Positions 1 to 10,489 of a stretch of 64,000 nucleotides of DNA are shown here, piece by piece (within the stretch, counting starts at the first letter, position 1; every line of letters begins with the position of its first letter). The DNA is from Castellaniella defragrans. GTDB taxonomy: Bacteria; Pseudomonadota; Gammaproteobacteria; Burkholderiales; Burkholderiaceae_B. The notes under the pieces are model-generated. The model was not told the origin of the DNA, made no database searches, and saw only the letters and a program-made list of their open reading frames with translations. Position numbers and translations under genes: made by a program. The stretch covers positions 63,634 through 127,633 of the forward strand of contig NZ_JACHIB010000007.1 of the NCBI RefSeq assembly GCF_014203015.1, written 5' to 3'.

Positions 1-1532
1 AAGCCATCCAGGTCCAGGTACAGCACGGCCGCCAGGCCGTTGTGGCGGTTGGCCGCCTCCAGGGCGCGGGCGCAGCGGTCCTGGAACATGACGCGGTTGG
101 GCAGCCCGGTCAGCGCGTCGTGCAGGGCGTCGTGCGACAGGCGGGTCTCCAGGTTCTTGCGGGCCGTGATGTCCTGCACGACGGCGACGAGGAAGTCGGG
201 CAGGCCGGCCGCGTCGCGCACGACGCTGAGGGCCTCGCAGACCCAGAGCAGGCTGCCGTCGCGGCGCCGGTAGGGTTTCTCGACTTCGGGCGGGGGCCCC
301 AGGAAATGCGCCGTCAGGCGGCCGTTCAGGAAGGCGCGGGCGCCGTCCCGGTCGCCCGGATCGACCAGGTCGAACAGGGTGCGCTTGAGCAGTTCGTCCG
401 CCTCGTAGCCCAGCATGCGGCAGAACTTTTCGTTGACCTCCAGGAGGCGGCCGTCGGGCGCGACACGGGCGATGCCCATGGCCGCCTGGTGGAAGGTGGC
501 GCGGAACAGCGCCTCGTTGGCCTCCAGGACCTCGGTGGCCGTGCGCTGGCGCAGCGACAGGAAGAGGAACAGGACGGCGAGTCCGGCCAGGGCGGCCGTC
601 GCGCCGCCGGCGAGGAGCAGGTAGGTCTCGCGGCGCTGCCGGGCGGGGGCCAGGACCTCGGCATAGTCCGTGCCGACGGTGATCATCAGCGGGTAGCTGC
701 TCATCGTGCGGTAGCTGATGATGCGGGTGACGCCGTCGATGGAATGGCCGTCGTCCACGAACGAGCCCTCGGGCTGGGTGGCCTGGCGCAGGTTCCAGGG
801 GTGTTTGCCGGAATCCAGGCCGTAGGTGGGGCGCGTGCCGACCAGGCGGCTGCGCAGGGCGCCGTCCAGGCCGGCGATCTCCAGCATGTCGGAGGGGCCC
901 GGGCGGATCCCGCCGTAGAGGGTGGCGAAGTTGGCGGGGTCCACCGACATCACCACCACGCCGCCGAAGCCGCCGTCCGCTCTGGAGATGCGCAGGGACA
1001 TGGGGATGCGCCACTGGCCGGAGATCCGGCCCAGGACGGGGCGGTCCAGGTAGAGCGTGTCTTTGCGGTTGTCGCGCTGCTGCGTGAAGAAGTCGCGGTC
1101 GGCGTAGTTGACGCGGCTGGCGCCCTGGGTGCTGGTGACGACGGCGCCGGTTGCGTCGACGATGCTGAGGATGGTGAAGGCCTGGTCCCGGATGATGCGC
1201 TGCTCGGCCCAGCGCGCCAGATCCAGCCCGGCGCCGTCGCGCAGGTACGCCTGGCGGGCGAACGCGGCGATCTGCTCAGCTTCCTTCAGGGTACGGGCCA
1301 CCTGCTGCTCCAGGGCGATGGCCAGGTTGGCGTTGGAGCGCATGGCGGCGGTCACGGCCTGGGCGCGCTCGAAGGTGGTGCGCTGCAGGGTGGTGAGCCA
1401 GATTGCGCCGATGGCCGCGGCGCAGACCAGCAGGACCACCAGCTGCAGAAGGGACAGGCCAGGCAGCCGGAATCCGGTCCTGCCGGAAGCCTGAGAGGTA
1501 CGGCTGCCGCCCGGCCTGACGGACAGTGTCAT
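1..1532 (-). CDS. Membrane sensor diguanylate cyclase (Cache-PAS-GGDEF), 3' end cut off
   Basis: The reading frame starts at ATG 1532 and runs off the left edge, so only about 510 N-terminal residues are visible. In order I see a first membrane helix (about residues 24-46), a periplasmic region of about 270 residues consistent with a double Cache sensor domain, a second membrane helix (about 318-340), a PAS domain (about 350-460, with the segment GRLLEVNEKFCRMLGY) and the start of a GGDEF domain (DALTGLPNR followed by YLDLDG). GGDEF proteins make cyclic di-GMP. A downstream EAL domain cannot be excluded because the C-terminus lies outside the window. It is divergent from ilvA with 159 bp between the starts. 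The sensed ligand is unknown. Confidence 0.85.
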   Translation of the reverse strand, partial: MTLSVRPGGSRTSQASGRTGFRLPGLSLLQLVVLLVCAAAIGAIWLTTLQRTTFERAQAVTAAMRSNANLAIALEQQVARTLKEAEQIAAFARQAYLRDGAGLDLARWAEQRIIRDQAFTILSIVDATGAVVTSTQGASRVNYADRDFFTQQRDNRKDTLYLDRPVLGRISGQWRIPMSLRISRADGGFGGVVVMSVDPANFATLYGGIRPGPSDMLEIAGLDGALRSRLVGTRPTYGLDSGKHPWNLRQATQPEGSFVDDGHSIDGVTRIISYRTMSSYPLMITVGTDYAEVLAPARQRRETYLLLAGGATAALAGLAVLFLFLSLRQRTATEVLEANEALFRATFHQAAMGIARVAPDGRLLEVNEKFCRMLGYEADELLKRTLFDLVDPGDRDGARAFLNGRLTAHFLGPPPEVEKPYRRRDGSLLWVCEALSVVRDAAGLPDFLVAVVQDITARKNLETRLSHDALHDALTGLPNRVMFQDRCARALEAANRHNGLAAVLYLDLDG

Positions 1533-1691
1533 CGAAGGGCTCTCCCGTCTGTGTCCGGCGCGATCCGCGCCCGAATTCCGCCTGTCATGGGTGACAGAAC
1601 TTTACGGCGCCCCACCCGGTTTGTCGAGCGCGGGCGGGGTACGGACATGATATTCTTTTCGATTCCGTATCCAATTGCTGCCGTTCGCGCC

Positions 1692-3200
1692 ATGTCCGTC
1701 GATTATCTGAAACGCATCCTGACGTCCAAAGTCTATGACGTCGCCCACGAAACCGCACTGGACCTGGCGCCCCGGATTTCCAAGCGGATCGGCAACACCG
1801 TGCTGCTCAAGCGCGAGGACACCCAGCCCGTGTTCAGCTTCAAGCTGCGCGGCGCCTACAACAAGATGGCGCACCTGAGCGAGGACGAGCTGCGGCGCGG
1901 CGTCATCGCCGCGTCGGCCGGCAACCACGCCCAGGGGGTGGCCCTGGCCGCCAGCCGCCTGAAGTGCCGGGCGGTGATCGTCATGCCGGTGACCACGCCC
2001 CAGGTCAAGATCGACGCCGTGCGCGCCCTGGGCGGCGAGGTCGTGCTGTTCGGCGACAGTTTCACCGATGCCGCCGAGCATGCCGCCGAACTGCAGGCGC
2101 GCGACGGGCTGACCTTCGTGCACCCCTTCGACGACCCCGACGTGATCGCGGGCCAGGGCACCGTGGGCATGGAGATCCTGCGCCAGCACCCCGGCCCCAT
2201 CGACGCGATCTTCGTGGCCATCGGCGGCGGCGGCCTGATTTCCGGCGTGGCGGCCTACGTCAAGCAGCTGCGTCCGGAAATCAAGATCATCGGCGTGCAG
2301 ATGGTGGATTCCGACGCCATGGTGCGCAGCATCCAGGCCGGGCGCCGGGTGCGGCTCGCCGACGTGGGGCTGTTCTCCGACGGCACGGCGGTCAAGCAGG
2401 TGGGCCAGGAGACCTTCCGCCTGGCCCGCGAATACGTCGATGATTACGTCACCGTCGATACCGACGCCGTCTGTGCCGGGATCAAGGACGTGTTCCAGGA
2501 CACGCGCAGCGTGCTGGAGCCCGCCGGCGCGCTGGCGCTGGCCGGGGCCAAGCGCTACGCCGCGCAGCACAAATGGAAGGGCAAGACCCTGGTGGCCATC
2601 ACCTGCGGCGCCAACATGAATTTCGACCGCCTGCGCTTCGTGGCCGAGCGCGCCGACGTCGGCGAGGCGCGCGAGGCCCTGTTCGCCATCACCCTGCCGG
2701 AAAAGCGCGGCAGCTTCCTGCGCCTGTGCGAGGCCGTGGGCGACCGCGCCGTGACGGAATTCAACTACCGGATTTCCGACGCCGAGCAGGCGCACGTCTA
2801 CGTCGGCCTGCAGATCCGCTCCGAAGCCGAAATCGAGAAACTGGCGGCGCATTTCCGCAAGCGGGACTTTCCCACCCTGGACCTGACCAGCAACGAGATG
2901 GCCAAGACCCACCTGCGCTACATGGTGGGGGGACGCTCGGCCCTGGCCGAAAACGAAGTGCTGTACCGCTTCGAGTTCCCCGAGCGGCCCGGCGCCCTGA
3001 TGAAGTTCCTGGGGGCCATGAATCCGGACTGGAACATCAGCCTGTTCCATTACCGCAACCAGGGCGACGACTACGGCCGCATCCTGGTCGGCATCCAGGT
3101 GCCGCCCGCCGACAAGAAGGCCTTCAAGGAATTCCTGTCCTCGCTGGGCTATCCGTACTGGAACGAAACCGACAATCCGGCCTACCGCCTGTTCCTGTAG
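1692..3200 (+). CDS. ilvA: Threonine ammonia-lyase, biosynthetic
   Basis: This PLP enzyme deaminates L-threonine to 2-oxobutanoate, the first step of isoleucine synthesis. The 502-residue length matches full-length biosynthetic IlvA. The N-terminal fold-type II catalytic domain (about 1-320) carries the PLP-lysine motif in FSFKLRGAYNKM and the glycine-rich phosphate loop AIGGGGLISGV. Two C-terminal ACT-like regulatory domains (about 325-500) fit feedback control by isoleucine. The frame stays open for more than 1.6 kb upstream, but that part is antisense to the GGDEF gene. I chose ATG 1692 because it gives the family-typical N-terminus MSVDYLKRIL. Confidence 0.96.
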   Translation: MSVDYLKRILTSKVYDVAHETALDLAPRISKRIGNTVLLKREDTQPVFSFKLRGAYNKMAHLSEDELRRGVIAASAGNHAQGVALAASRLKCRAVIVMPVTTPQVKIDAVRALGGEVVLFGDSFTDAAEHAAELQARDGLTFVHPFDDPDVIAGQGTVGMEILRQHPGPIDAIFVAIGGGGLISGVAAYVKQLRPEIKIIGVQMVDSDAMVRSIQAGRRVRLADVGLFSDGTAVKQVGQETFRLAREYVDDYVTVDTDAVCAGIKDVFQDTRSVLEPAGALALAGAKRYAAQHKWKGKTLVAITCGANMNFDRLRFVAERADVGEAREALFAITLPEKRGSFLRLCEAVGDRAVTEFNYRISDAEQAHVYVGLQIRSEAEIEKLAAHFRKRDFPTLDLTSNEMAKTHLRYMVGGRSALAENEVLYRFEFPERPGALMKFLGAMNPDWNISLFHYRNQGDDYGRILVGIQVPPADKKAFKEFLSSLGYPYWNETDNPAYRLFL

Positions 3201-3204
3201 CCTG

Positions 3205-3223
3205 CGGCTGCGCCCCGCAGCCG
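3205..3223. terminator. Hairpin between convergent ilvA and phoR
   Basis: Perfect 8-bp arms CGGCTGCG and CGCAGCCG flank a 3-nt loop five bases after the ilvA stop. There is no T-run, so a bidirectional terminator is an inference from position and stem strength. Confidence 0.5.
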
Positions 3224-3281
3224 GCAACCCGAAGCCCGCCACCCGCAGCCGGCCGCGGCGCGCGGCCCGCCGCGGCCGCGG

Positions 3282-4624
3282 TCAGGCCGCCCGTGTCGCC
3301 GGGCCCGCCGCATCCCGCGCTGGCGCGGCGGGGCCCGCGGGCGGGCAGACGCGCGCCGCCGGAAAGAGGATGCTGAAGACGCTGCCTTCGCCCGGCGTGC
3401 TGCGGATGTCCAGCGTGGCATCGTGGCGCATGACGACGTGCTTGGCGATGGCCAGGCCCAGGCCGGTGCCGCCGGTGGCGCGCGAGCGGCCCCGGTCGGC
3501 CCGGAAGAAGCGCTCCGTCAGGCGCGGGATGTCGGCGGAATCGATGCCGATGCCGGTGTCCCGCACGCGGCAGGCGGCGCCGCCGCCGGGCGCCGGCTCC
3601 CACAGGACCGTGATGGACCCGCCCGGCGGGGTGTAGCGCACGGCGTTGGTCAGCAGGTTGCCGATCGCCGAGGCCAGCTCGGTGTCCTGGCCGCGGATGC
3701 GCAGGGTCTCGTCCAGCCGCGCGTCGAAGGTGTGGCGCCCGCCGGACAGGGCCTGGGCCTGGGCCAGGGCGGTGCGCACCAGGGCCGCGACGGGCACGGG
3801 GCCGCCTTCCTGGTTGGGAGTCGATTCCAGCGAGGACAGGGTGAGCAGGTCGGACACCAGGGCCTGCATGTTGCGGGTCTGCTGCGCCATCAGGTCCAGG
3901 TAGTGGCGGCGCTGTTCGCCGGTCAGGGCATCGCCGGGCAGGTCCTGCAGGGTCTCGACGAAGCCCGACAGCACGGTGAGCGGCGTGCGCAGTTCGTGCG
4001 AGACGTTGGCGACGAAGTCCTTGCGGGTGTTCTCCAGCCGCTCGATCTGGGTGATGTCGCGCGTGACCATCAGGAACTGGCCGACGCCGTAGGGCGCCAG
4101 GTGCAGCGACAGGGTGCGGGCCGCGCCGCCGTGCCCCAGGTGCAGGATCAGCGGGCGGTCCCAGGTCTCCTGGCCGGCGTAGCGGGCGAATTCGGGCGCG
4201 CGCACGATGTTGAGGATGCTGTGCCCGCGGTCCCGTTCCAGGTCCAGCCCCAGGTGGCTGGCCGCGGTCTGGTTGCACCATTGCAGGGCCTTGTGGGGAT
4301 CCAGCGTCAGGGCGCCGTCGGGCAGGGCCTCGGCGGCCAGCAGGGCGCGGTGGAAGCTGCGCGTGCGGTCCTGCAGGTCCAGGCGGTTCTGCTTCAGCTT
4401 GCGGTAGATGGGCGCCAGGATCTCGTCCCACGGGCCGACCGAGGGCGGCGGCGGCTCGTCGATGGCGCGCACCCAGCGGGCGATGCGCGACAGCTGCAGG
4501 CCGCTGACGAGGATCATCAGCAGCAGGCCCAGGGCGAAGAAGGCCCAGCCGGTGGCGGCGCCCAGCCAGGCGCCCAGCAGCCAGCCGCCCAGCGCCCAGA
4601 GCGCGATGGAAACGAGAGTCTTGC

Positions 4625-4628
<4 letters not shown>
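3282..4628 (-). CDS. phoR: Phosphate regulon sensor histidine kinase PhoR
   Basis: Inner-membrane kinase that phosphorylates PhoB when phosphate is scarce. The 448-residue protein has two N-terminal membrane segments (about 5-45), a PAS-like region (about 95-195), a HisKA domain with the phospho-acceptor in NVSHELRTPL (His211) and a HATPase domain with N box (GNLLTNAVRYT), G1 (RDTGIGI) and G2 (GGTGLGLAI) motifs. The start overlaps the phoB stop by 4 bp (ATGA), so the two are translationally coupled. No large periplasmic domain is present, as is usual for PhoR. Confidence 0.95.
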
Positions 4629-5320
<692 letters not shown>

Positions 5321-5423
5321 GGGGAAGTCTCGCATGGCGGCGGGACCGGAATGCGGGCCCCGCCGTTCCGGGCGCGGGCGGCGCATTCCGGCACGGGTGT
5401 CATCATACGGTCGCATTATTTCA

Positions 5424-5441
5424 CTGATGTGACGCTGTCAT
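5424..5441 (+). promoter_or_regulatory. Candidate Pho box in the phoB/ubiE divergent region
   Basis: CTGATGT-GACG-CTGTCAT has the 7-4-7 architecture and 11-bp period of PhoB sites. The second heptamer is a perfect match to the CTGTCAT consensus and the first matches 4 of 7. It sits about 100 bp upstream of phoB, where autoregulation is expected. Confidence 0.4.
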
Positions 5442-5497
5442 ATAGGGCGCAGCCTGCGCAGCGTGGGGGCCTTTTACGGTGGTACGATACGCGGATC

Positions 5498-6262
5498 ATG
5501 AGCACACCCGCACCAGACGCCGGCCAGGGGCCGCAGACGCATTTCGGTTTCGAGACCGTCCAGGAATCGGAGAAGGCCCGCCGCGTGGCCGAGGTCTTCC
5601 ATTCGGTGGCCTCGCGCTACGACGTGATGAACGACCTGATGTCGGCCGGGCTGCACCGCATCTGGAAGGCCTTCACCATCGGCCGCGCCCAGGTGCGCCC
5701 GGGCATGCGGGTGCTGGACATCGCCGGGGGCACCGGCGACCTGGCGCGCGCCTTCGCGCGCCGCGCTGGCCCCGAAGGCGAGGTCTGGCTGACCGACATC
5801 AACGACTCCATGCTGCGCGTGGGCCGCGACCGCCTGCTGGATCGCGGCGTGGTCGCGCCGGTGGCGGTCTGCGACGCCGAATGCCTGCCGTTCCCGGACC
5901 GGTATTTCGACCGCGTGTCGGTGGCGTTCGGCCTGCGCAACATGACGCACAAGGACCGCGCCCTGGCGGAAATGCGCCGCGTGCTGAAGCCGGGCGGCAA
6001 GCTGCTGGTGCTGGAATTTTCCCGCGTGGCGCCGGCGCTGGCGCCCGCGTACGACTGGTATTCCTTCAACATTCTGCCGAAAATGGGCCAGCTGGTGGCC
6101 GGCGACGAGGCCAGCTACCGCTACCTGGCCGAATCCATCCGCATGCATCCGGACCAGGAGACCCTGGCCGGCATGATGCGCGAGGCCGGCCTGGGCCGGG
6201 TGCAGTACTTCAACATGACGGCCGGCGTGGTCGCCCTGCACGAAGGCATCCGGCTCGACTGA
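5498..6262 (+). CDS. ubiE: Ubiquinone/menaquinone biosynthesis C-methyltransferase UbiE
   Basis: SAM-dependent C-methylation of the quinone ring. The 254 residues contain the UbiE/COQ5 signatures [18 protein letters not shown] and [14 protein letters not shown] and a class I SAM-binding loop [12 protein letters not shown]. Start ATG 5498 gives the expected N-terminus; the frame is open further upstream but antisense to phoB. It heads a stretch that also contains ubiJ and ubiB, so this is a ubiquinone block interrupted by one Tim44-like gene. Confidence 0.95.
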   Translation: MSTPAPDAGQGPQTHFGFETVQESEKARRVAEVFHSVASRYDVMNDLMSAGLHRIWKAFTIGRAQVRPGMRVLDIAGGTGDLARAFARRAGPEGEVWLTDINDSMLRVGRDRLLDRGVVAPVAVCDAECLPFPDRYFDRVSVAFGLRNMTHKDRALAEMRRVLKPGGKLLVLEFSRVAPALAPAYDWYSFNILPKMGQLVAGDEASYRYLAESIRMHPDQETLAGMMREAGLGRVQYFNMTAGVVALHEGIRLD

Positions 6263-6273
6263 GCGCGCGTCCC

Positions 6274-6298
6274 GGGCGCGGGCTGCCCGCGCCCTTCC
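6274..6298 (+). terminator. Hairpin after ubiE
   Basis: Nine-base arms GGGCGCGGG and CCCGCGCCC with a 3-nt loop, followed by TTCCTT, 11 bp after the ubiE stop. Likely an intrinsic terminator with a weak U-tract. Confidence 0.6.
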
Positions 6299-6360
6299 TT
6301 CCGCACCCGTGCGCATTTTTCGCCGGGCCGCCCGCGGGCGGCCTGTGCAGGCCCGCGTGC

Positions 6361-6428
6361 GCCCGGCCTGCGTGTGCCCGGCCTGCGTTCGCCCGGCCTG
6401 CGTTCGCCCAGCCTGCGTTCGCCCAGCC
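6361..6428. repeat. 15-bp tandem repeat, about 4.5 copies
   Basis: Unit GCCCGGCCTGCGTTC with a few substitutions, in the 314-bp gap between ubiE and the Tim44-like gene. The rest of that gap holds the terminator hairpin and, nearer the next gene, a more AT-rich promoter-like stretch. Confidence 0.85.
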
Positions 6429-6440
6429 GCCTCCGTTCTG

Positions 6441-6467
6441 TTGCAAGCGGATGTTTCTCGGGATATT
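6441..6467 (+). promoter_or_regulatory. Possible sigma-70 promoter of the Tim44-like gene
   Basis: TTGCAA at 6441 and GATATT at 6462 with 15-bp spacing, in the only AT-richer part of the intergenic region, about 110 bp upstream of the start codon. Confidence 0.3.
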
Positions 6468-6576
6468 TCCCCGCTGCGGTCCGGCCTGATCTGTGTTAAC
6501 TTTCATGTTCATTCAGCTTTCTGTCAGGTTGCCGGAATCCGCAGGATTCTCCGGCCCTGCCATCCCAGGAGACTCC

Positions 6577-7560
6577 ATGAACCTTCGTCTACCCCGCTGG
6601 GCCGCCGCCACCCTGTTGCTGATGGCGGCCTTGTCCCTGCTGGCCGTGACCCAGGATGCGCATGCCCGCCGCATGGGCGGCGGCATGAGCTTCGGCCGCC
6701 AGTCCACCAACGTCGTCAAGCAGCGCCAGGCCGTGACGCCGCCGGCCGCCCAGACCACGCAGCGCGCCGCCGCGCCGGCCGCCGGGGCCGCTGCGGGCAC
6801 GGCGGCCGCGGGCGCCGCCGCCAAGTCGGGCATGTCCCGCTGGCTGGGCCCCATCGCCGGCATCGCCGCCGGCCTGGGCATCGCCGCCCTGCTGTCCAGC
6901 CTGGGGCTGTCCGGCGCCTTCCTGGAATTCCTCTCCAGCGCCCTGCTGATCGGCCTGGTGGTCTTCGCGGTGATGTTCCTGGTGCGCCGCCTGCGCGGGG
7001 CCCAGCGTCCGCTGGCCGGTGCCGCCGCCGGCGCCGCGCAGGGGCCCAACAGCTACCGCCAGTCGGCGTCCTCCGGCCAGGGCTTCGGCATGCCCGGCCG
7101 CCCGGCGTCCGAGCCGGCCGCGGGGGCATCCGCCGCGCCGGTGATCGAGGCCGCGCCGTCCGTTCAGCAGCAGGATCCGTCCTGGTTCATCCCGGCCGGG
7201 TTCGACGTGCCGGCCTTCCTGGACCAGGCCAAGCAGCAGTTCACGCGCGTCCAGTCCCTCTGGGATGCGGGCAACCGCGACAGCCTGCGCGAATTCCTCA
7301 CCGACGACCTGCTGGCGGAGATCACCCCGCGCCTGCCCGGTCCCGAGGAAGGCAACCGCACCGAGGTCGTGCTGCTGAACGCCGAGCTGCTGGGCATCGA
7401 GACGGTGGCCGGCGGCCACCTGGCCAGCGTGCGCTATTCCGGCATGCTGCGCGAATCGGCCGGGGCCGAGGCCTTCCACTTCGAGGAAGTCTGGAACCTG
7501 TACAAGGCCGATGGCGCCGGCTGGCTGCTCGCCGGCATCCAGCAGACCAACGCGCGCTGA
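6577..7560 (+). CDS. Tim44-like domain membrane protein
   Basis: 327 residues. An N-terminal signal or anchor (about 8-30) is followed by a short Arg/Gly region, two hydrophobic helices (about 83-135) and a C-terminal Tim44-like domain (about 205-325) of the SnoaL/NTF2-like fold. Bacterial Tim44-like proteins are membrane-associated and their role is not settled. ATG 6577 is preceded by AGGAG at 7-8 nt spacing, which decides the start. It lies between ubiE and ubiJ and is followed by a strong terminator, so it is probably its own transcription unit. Confidence 0.8.
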   Translation: MNLRLPRWAAATLLLMAALSLLAVTQDAHARRMGGGMSFGRQSTNVVKQRQAVTPPAAQTTQRAAAPAAGAAAGTAAAGAAAKSGMSRWLGPIAGIAAGLGIAALLSSLGLSGAFLEFLSSALLIGLVVFAVMFLVRRLRGAQRPLAGAAAGAAQGPNSYRQSASSGQGFGMPGRPASEPAAGASAAPVIEAAPSVQQQDPSWFIPAGFDVPAFLDQAKQQFTRVQSLWDAGNRDSLREFLTDDLLAEITPRLPGPEEGNRTEVVLLNAELLGIETVAGGHLASVRYSGMLRESAGAEAFHFEEVWNLYKADGAGWLLAGIQQTNAR

Positions 7561-7584
7561 TTCCACGCGCCGGATCGGCCTTCG

Positions 7585-7623
7585 CGGCCGCCCGACCCCG
7601 GATGCGGGGCGGGCGGCCGTTTG
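7585..7623 (+). terminator. Strong hairpin after the Tim44-like gene
   Basis: Arms CGGCCGCCC (7585-7593) and GGGCGGCCG (7611-7619), with a further inner CCCCG/CGGGG pairing, then TTT. Located 24 bp after the stop codon. Confidence 0.75.
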
Positions 7624-7764
7624 CGTTCCGGCTCGCGTGAAAGGCCGTGGGCGAGGCCCGGACGACGGCCCGGAACGCGCGCTCCGGCCCGCGTGCGCGG
7701 CGCTCAAAACCGGTAAACTGGGGCCTGCGCCCGCTCCTGCCCGGCGCGCCCGGCCCCGTCGTTC

Positions 7765-8391
7765 ATGATCATGCCTCTTCCCTTTCCCTTCCCGTCCCCC
7801 TCCGATGTCCTGCTCCGGGGGCTGAACGCGCTGCTGCGCCGCGAACCCTGGGCGCGCGAGCGGCTGGCGGTCCACGCCGGCAAGTCGCTGCGCCTGACGG
7901 CGGGCGAGCCCTGGACGCTGCAGTGCGCGATCGCCTCCGACGGCGCCCTGCAGCACTGCCCACGGGCCGTGGTGCCCGACGTGGTGCTGTCCATCCCGCC
8001 CGAGCGCCGCCGCGACCTGCCCGGCGCCTGGCGCGGCGAGGGTCTGGCGGGGATCACGGGCCTGGCCCGCATCCAGGGGGACGCCGGCCTGGCCCACCTG
8101 GTGTCCGATCTGGCGCGCGGCCTGCGCTGGGACGTGGAGGACGATCTGGCGCGCGTCGTGGGCGACGTGGCGGCGGTGCGCCTCACCCGGGGCGCGCGCG
8201 CGCTGGCCGGCGGCCTGCGCCAGGCCGCAAGCCGGGCGCAGGACAACGTGGCGGAATACCTGGGCGAGGAATCCGGCCTGGGCGTTCCGGCGGCGGACTT
8301 CCGCGCCTGGGCGGCGGAGCGCCAGGCGCTCGAATCCCGGCTCGAACGGCTCGATGTCCGCCTGCGCCGGCTGGAGGGCGGGGCATGCTGA
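7765..8391 (+). CDS. ubiJ: Ubiquinone biosynthesis accessory factor UbiJ (SCP2-like)
   Basis: 208 residues, close to the size of known UbiJ. The first 110 residues fit an SCP2 lipid-binding domain and the C-terminus is charged and helical, which suits an accessory factor that holds hydrophobic ubiquinone intermediates. Assignment rests largely on position: it lies between ubiE and ubiB and overlaps ubiB by 7 bp. Two start codons (7765 and 7771, Met-Ile-Met) are possible and no clear Shine-Dalgarno separates them. Confidence 0.85.
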   Translation: MIMPLPFPFPSPSDVLLRGLNALLRREPWARERLAVHAGKSLRLTAGEPWTLQCAIASDGALQHCPRAVVPDVVLSIPPERRRDLPGAWRGEGLAGITGLARIQGDAGLAHLVSDLARGLRWDVEDDLARVVGDVAAVRLTRGARALAGGLRQAASRAQDNVAEYLGEESGLGVPAADFRAWAAERQALESRLERLDVRLRRLEGGAC

Positions 8392-9950
8392 CCTTCCTGC
8401 GCCTGGCCTACATCCTGTGGATCGGCCTGCGCTACCGGCTCGACGAGCTGGTCCTGTCGGGCATCCAGCATCCCTGGGCGCACACGCTGCTGAAGATCGT
8501 CTGCCTGGGCCGCCGGCCGCGCCGCCCGCGCGGCGAGCGCTTGCGCCTGGCCCTGGAAACCCTGGGACCGATCTACGTCAAGTTCGGCCAGGTCCTGTCC
8601 ACGCGCCGCGACCTGGTGCCCCAGGACATCGCCGACGAGCTGGCCCGGCTCCAGGACCGCGTGCCACCGTTCCCGTCCGACCAGGCGGCCGCCATCATCC
8701 GCGAATCCCTGGGCGACGCGCCGCAGAACCTGTTCGCCCGGTTCGAGCGCGATCCCGTGGCCTCGGCCTCGATCGCCCAGGTGCACTTCGCCGTGCTGCA
8801 CGACGGCCGCGAGGTCGCGGTCAAGGTGCTGCGTCCCGGGATGCGCGAGGCCATCGAGCGCGACCTGACGCTGCTGCGCGCGCTGGCCGGGCTGGTCGAA
8901 CGGCTGGCGCCCGACGGGCGGCGGCTCAAGCCGCGCGAAGTCGTGGCCGAATTCGACAAATACCTGCACGACGAGCTGGACCTGATCCGCGAGGCCGCGA
9001 ACTGCAGCCAGCTGCGGCGCAATTTCGGCCCCGACACCGGCCGCGCCCATCTGCTGCGGGTGCCCGAGGTCGTCTGGGAATACTGCGCCAGCCAGGTCTT
9101 CACCATGGAACGCATGCGCGGCGTGCCGGTCAGCCAGGTCGAACGCCTGCGCGCGCTGGGCGTGGACATCCCGCTGCTGGCCCGCCAGGGGGTCGAGATC
9201 TTCTTCATGCAGGTGTTCACGGACGGCTTCTTCCACGCCGACATGCACCCGGGCAACATCTACGTGTCCGACGATCCGGACACCCTGGGGCGCTACATCG
9301 CCCTGGATTTCGGCATCGTCGGCTCCCTGTCGGAATTCGACAAGAACTACCTGGCGCAGAATTTCCTCGCCTTCTTCCGGCGCGACTACCGCCGGGTGGC
9401 CCAGCTGCACATCGAGTCCGGCTGGGTGCCGCCCTCCACCCGCGAAGAAGAGCTGGAGGGCGCCGTGCGCGCCGTCTGCGAGCCCTATTTCGACCGGCCA
9501 TTGGCGGAAATCTCCCTGGGGCAGGTGCTGCTGCGCCTGTTCCAGACCTCGCGCCGCTTCAACGTCGAGATCCAGCCCCAGCTGGTGCTGCTGCAGAAGA
9601 CGCTGCTCAACGTGGAAGGCATGGGGCGCGAGCTGGATCCGAACCTGGACCTCTGGCAGACCGCCAAGCCCTTCCTGGAAAAATGGATGCACCAGCGCGT
9701 CGGCCTGCGCGGCCTGCGCCAGCGCCTGGACCAGGAAGCCAGCCAGTGGGCGCAGATCCTGCCGCAGATCCCCCGCCTGGTCTATGCCCGCCTGAACCAT
9801 CCCGATGCGGGGCCGGCGATGCGGGCCGAACTCGAACGGCTGCGCCAGGCCCAGGACCGCTCCAACCGCCTGCTGGCGGTGCTGTGCGGCATCCTGGCGG
9901 CCGGGCTGGGCGTGGCGATCTGGGCGCTGACGCGCGGCGGCGGCTTCTGA
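8385..9950 (+). CDS. ubiB: Ubiquinone biosynthesis regulatory protein kinase-like UbiB
   Basis: 521 residues of the ADCK/ABC1 atypical kinase family. It carries the family hallmark [16 protein letters not shown] (KxGQ), the Ala-rich loop SASIAQVH, the invariant lysine in VAVKVLRPG, the catalytic-loop segment FHADMHPGN and the metal-binding DFG-like LDFGIVG. A C-terminal hydrophobic helix (about 492-512) anchors it to the membrane. The start overlaps the ubiJ end and the stop overlaps the rfaE2 start (TGATG), so the three genes are coupled. Confidence 0.95.
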   Translation: MLTFLRLAYILWIGLRYRLDELVLSGIQHPWAHTLLKIVCLGRRPRRPRGERLRLALETLGPIYVKFGQVLSTRRDLVPQDIADELARLQDRVPPFPSDQAAAIIRESLGDAPQNLFARFERDPVASASIAQVHFAVLHDGREVAVKVLRPGMREAIERDLTLLRALAGLVERLAPDGRRLKPREVVAEFDKYLHDELDLIREAANCSQLRRNFGPDTGRAHLLRVPEVVWEYCASQVFTMERMRGVPVSQVERLRALGVDIPLLARQGVEIFFMQVFTDGFFHADMHPGNIYVSDDPDTLGRYIALDFGIVGSLSEFDKNYLAQNFLAFFRRDYRRVAQLHIESGWVPPSTREEELEGAVRAVCEPYFDRPLAEISLGQVLLRLFQTSRRFNVEIQPQLVLLQKTLLNVEGMGRELDPNLDLWQTAKPFLEKWMHQRVGLRGLRQRLDQEASQWAQILPQIPRLVYARLNHPDAGPAMRAELERLRQAQDRSNRLLAVLCGILAAGLGVAIWALTRGGGF

Positions 9951-10438
9951 TGGCGGCGCCTCCCGCCTTCGAGTCCAAGATCCTCGATCGCGCGGCCTGC
10001 GTGCGGGCGGTGCGCGAGGGACGCCTGTCGCGCCCGCTGATCTTCACCAACGGCGTGTTCGACATCCTGCACCGCGGGCACGTCACCTACCTGGACCGGG
10101 CCGCCCGCCTGGGCGCCTCGCTGATCGTGGGGGTGAACACGGACGAGTCCGTGCGCCGCCTGGGCAAGGGCGAGGACCGCCCCCTGAACGGCCAGGACGA
10201 CCGCGCCGCGCTGCTGGCCGCGCTGGCCTGCGTGGACGGGGTGGTGCTGTTTCCCGAGGACACGCCGCTGGAACTGATCCAGGCCCTGCGGCCCGACGTG
10301 ATCGTCAAGGGCGGCGACTACGACATGGACGCGCTGCCCGAGACCGCCGTGGTGCGCGGCTGGGGCGGGCGGGCCGTGGCCATCCCGTTCGAGCACCAGC
10401 GCTCGACCACGGCGCTGCTGCGCAAGATCCGGACCTGA
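9950..10438 (+). CDS. rfaE2: D-glycero-beta-D-manno-heptose 1-phosphate adenylyltransferase
   Basis: 162 residues of the cytidylyltransferase fold, giving ADP-heptose for LPS inner core. Motif TNGVFDILHRGHVTYLD contains the nucleotide-binding HxGH, and VIVKGGDYDMDALPE is typical of the RfaE domain II. The kinase domain found in fused HldE is absent, as in many betaproteobacteria with separate HldA/HldC. It overlaps ubiB by one base, so it is co-transcribed with ubiJ-ubiB. Confidence 0.93.
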   Translation: MAAPPAFESKILDRAACVRAVREGRLSRPLIFTNGVFDILHRGHVTYLDRAARLGASLIVGVNTDESVRRLGKGEDRPLNGQDDRAALLAALACVDGVVLFPEDTPLELIQALRPDVIVKGGDYDMDALPETAVVRGWGGRAVAIPFEHQRSTTALLRKIRT

Positions 10439-10444
10439 AACGCA

Positions 10445-10466
10445 CGAGCCCCGCATGCGGGGCTCG
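10445..10466. terminator. Perfect palindrome between convergent rfaE2 and pcm
   Basis: A 22-bp perfect palindrome centred on GCATGC with flanking CGAGCCCC and GGGGCTCG arms, six bases after rfaE2 and 24 bases before the pcm stop. No T-run; probably a bidirectional terminator. Confidence 0.65.
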
Positions 10467-10489
10467 CTGGAAACGGAACGCGGCGCGCG

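Noticed and set aside
42-1691. Long in-frame extension upstream of ilvA (a fused 1052-residue product)
   Set aside because: It is antisense to the Cache-PAS-GGDEF gene, is Gly/Gln-rich without domains, and ilvA has a normal start at 1692.
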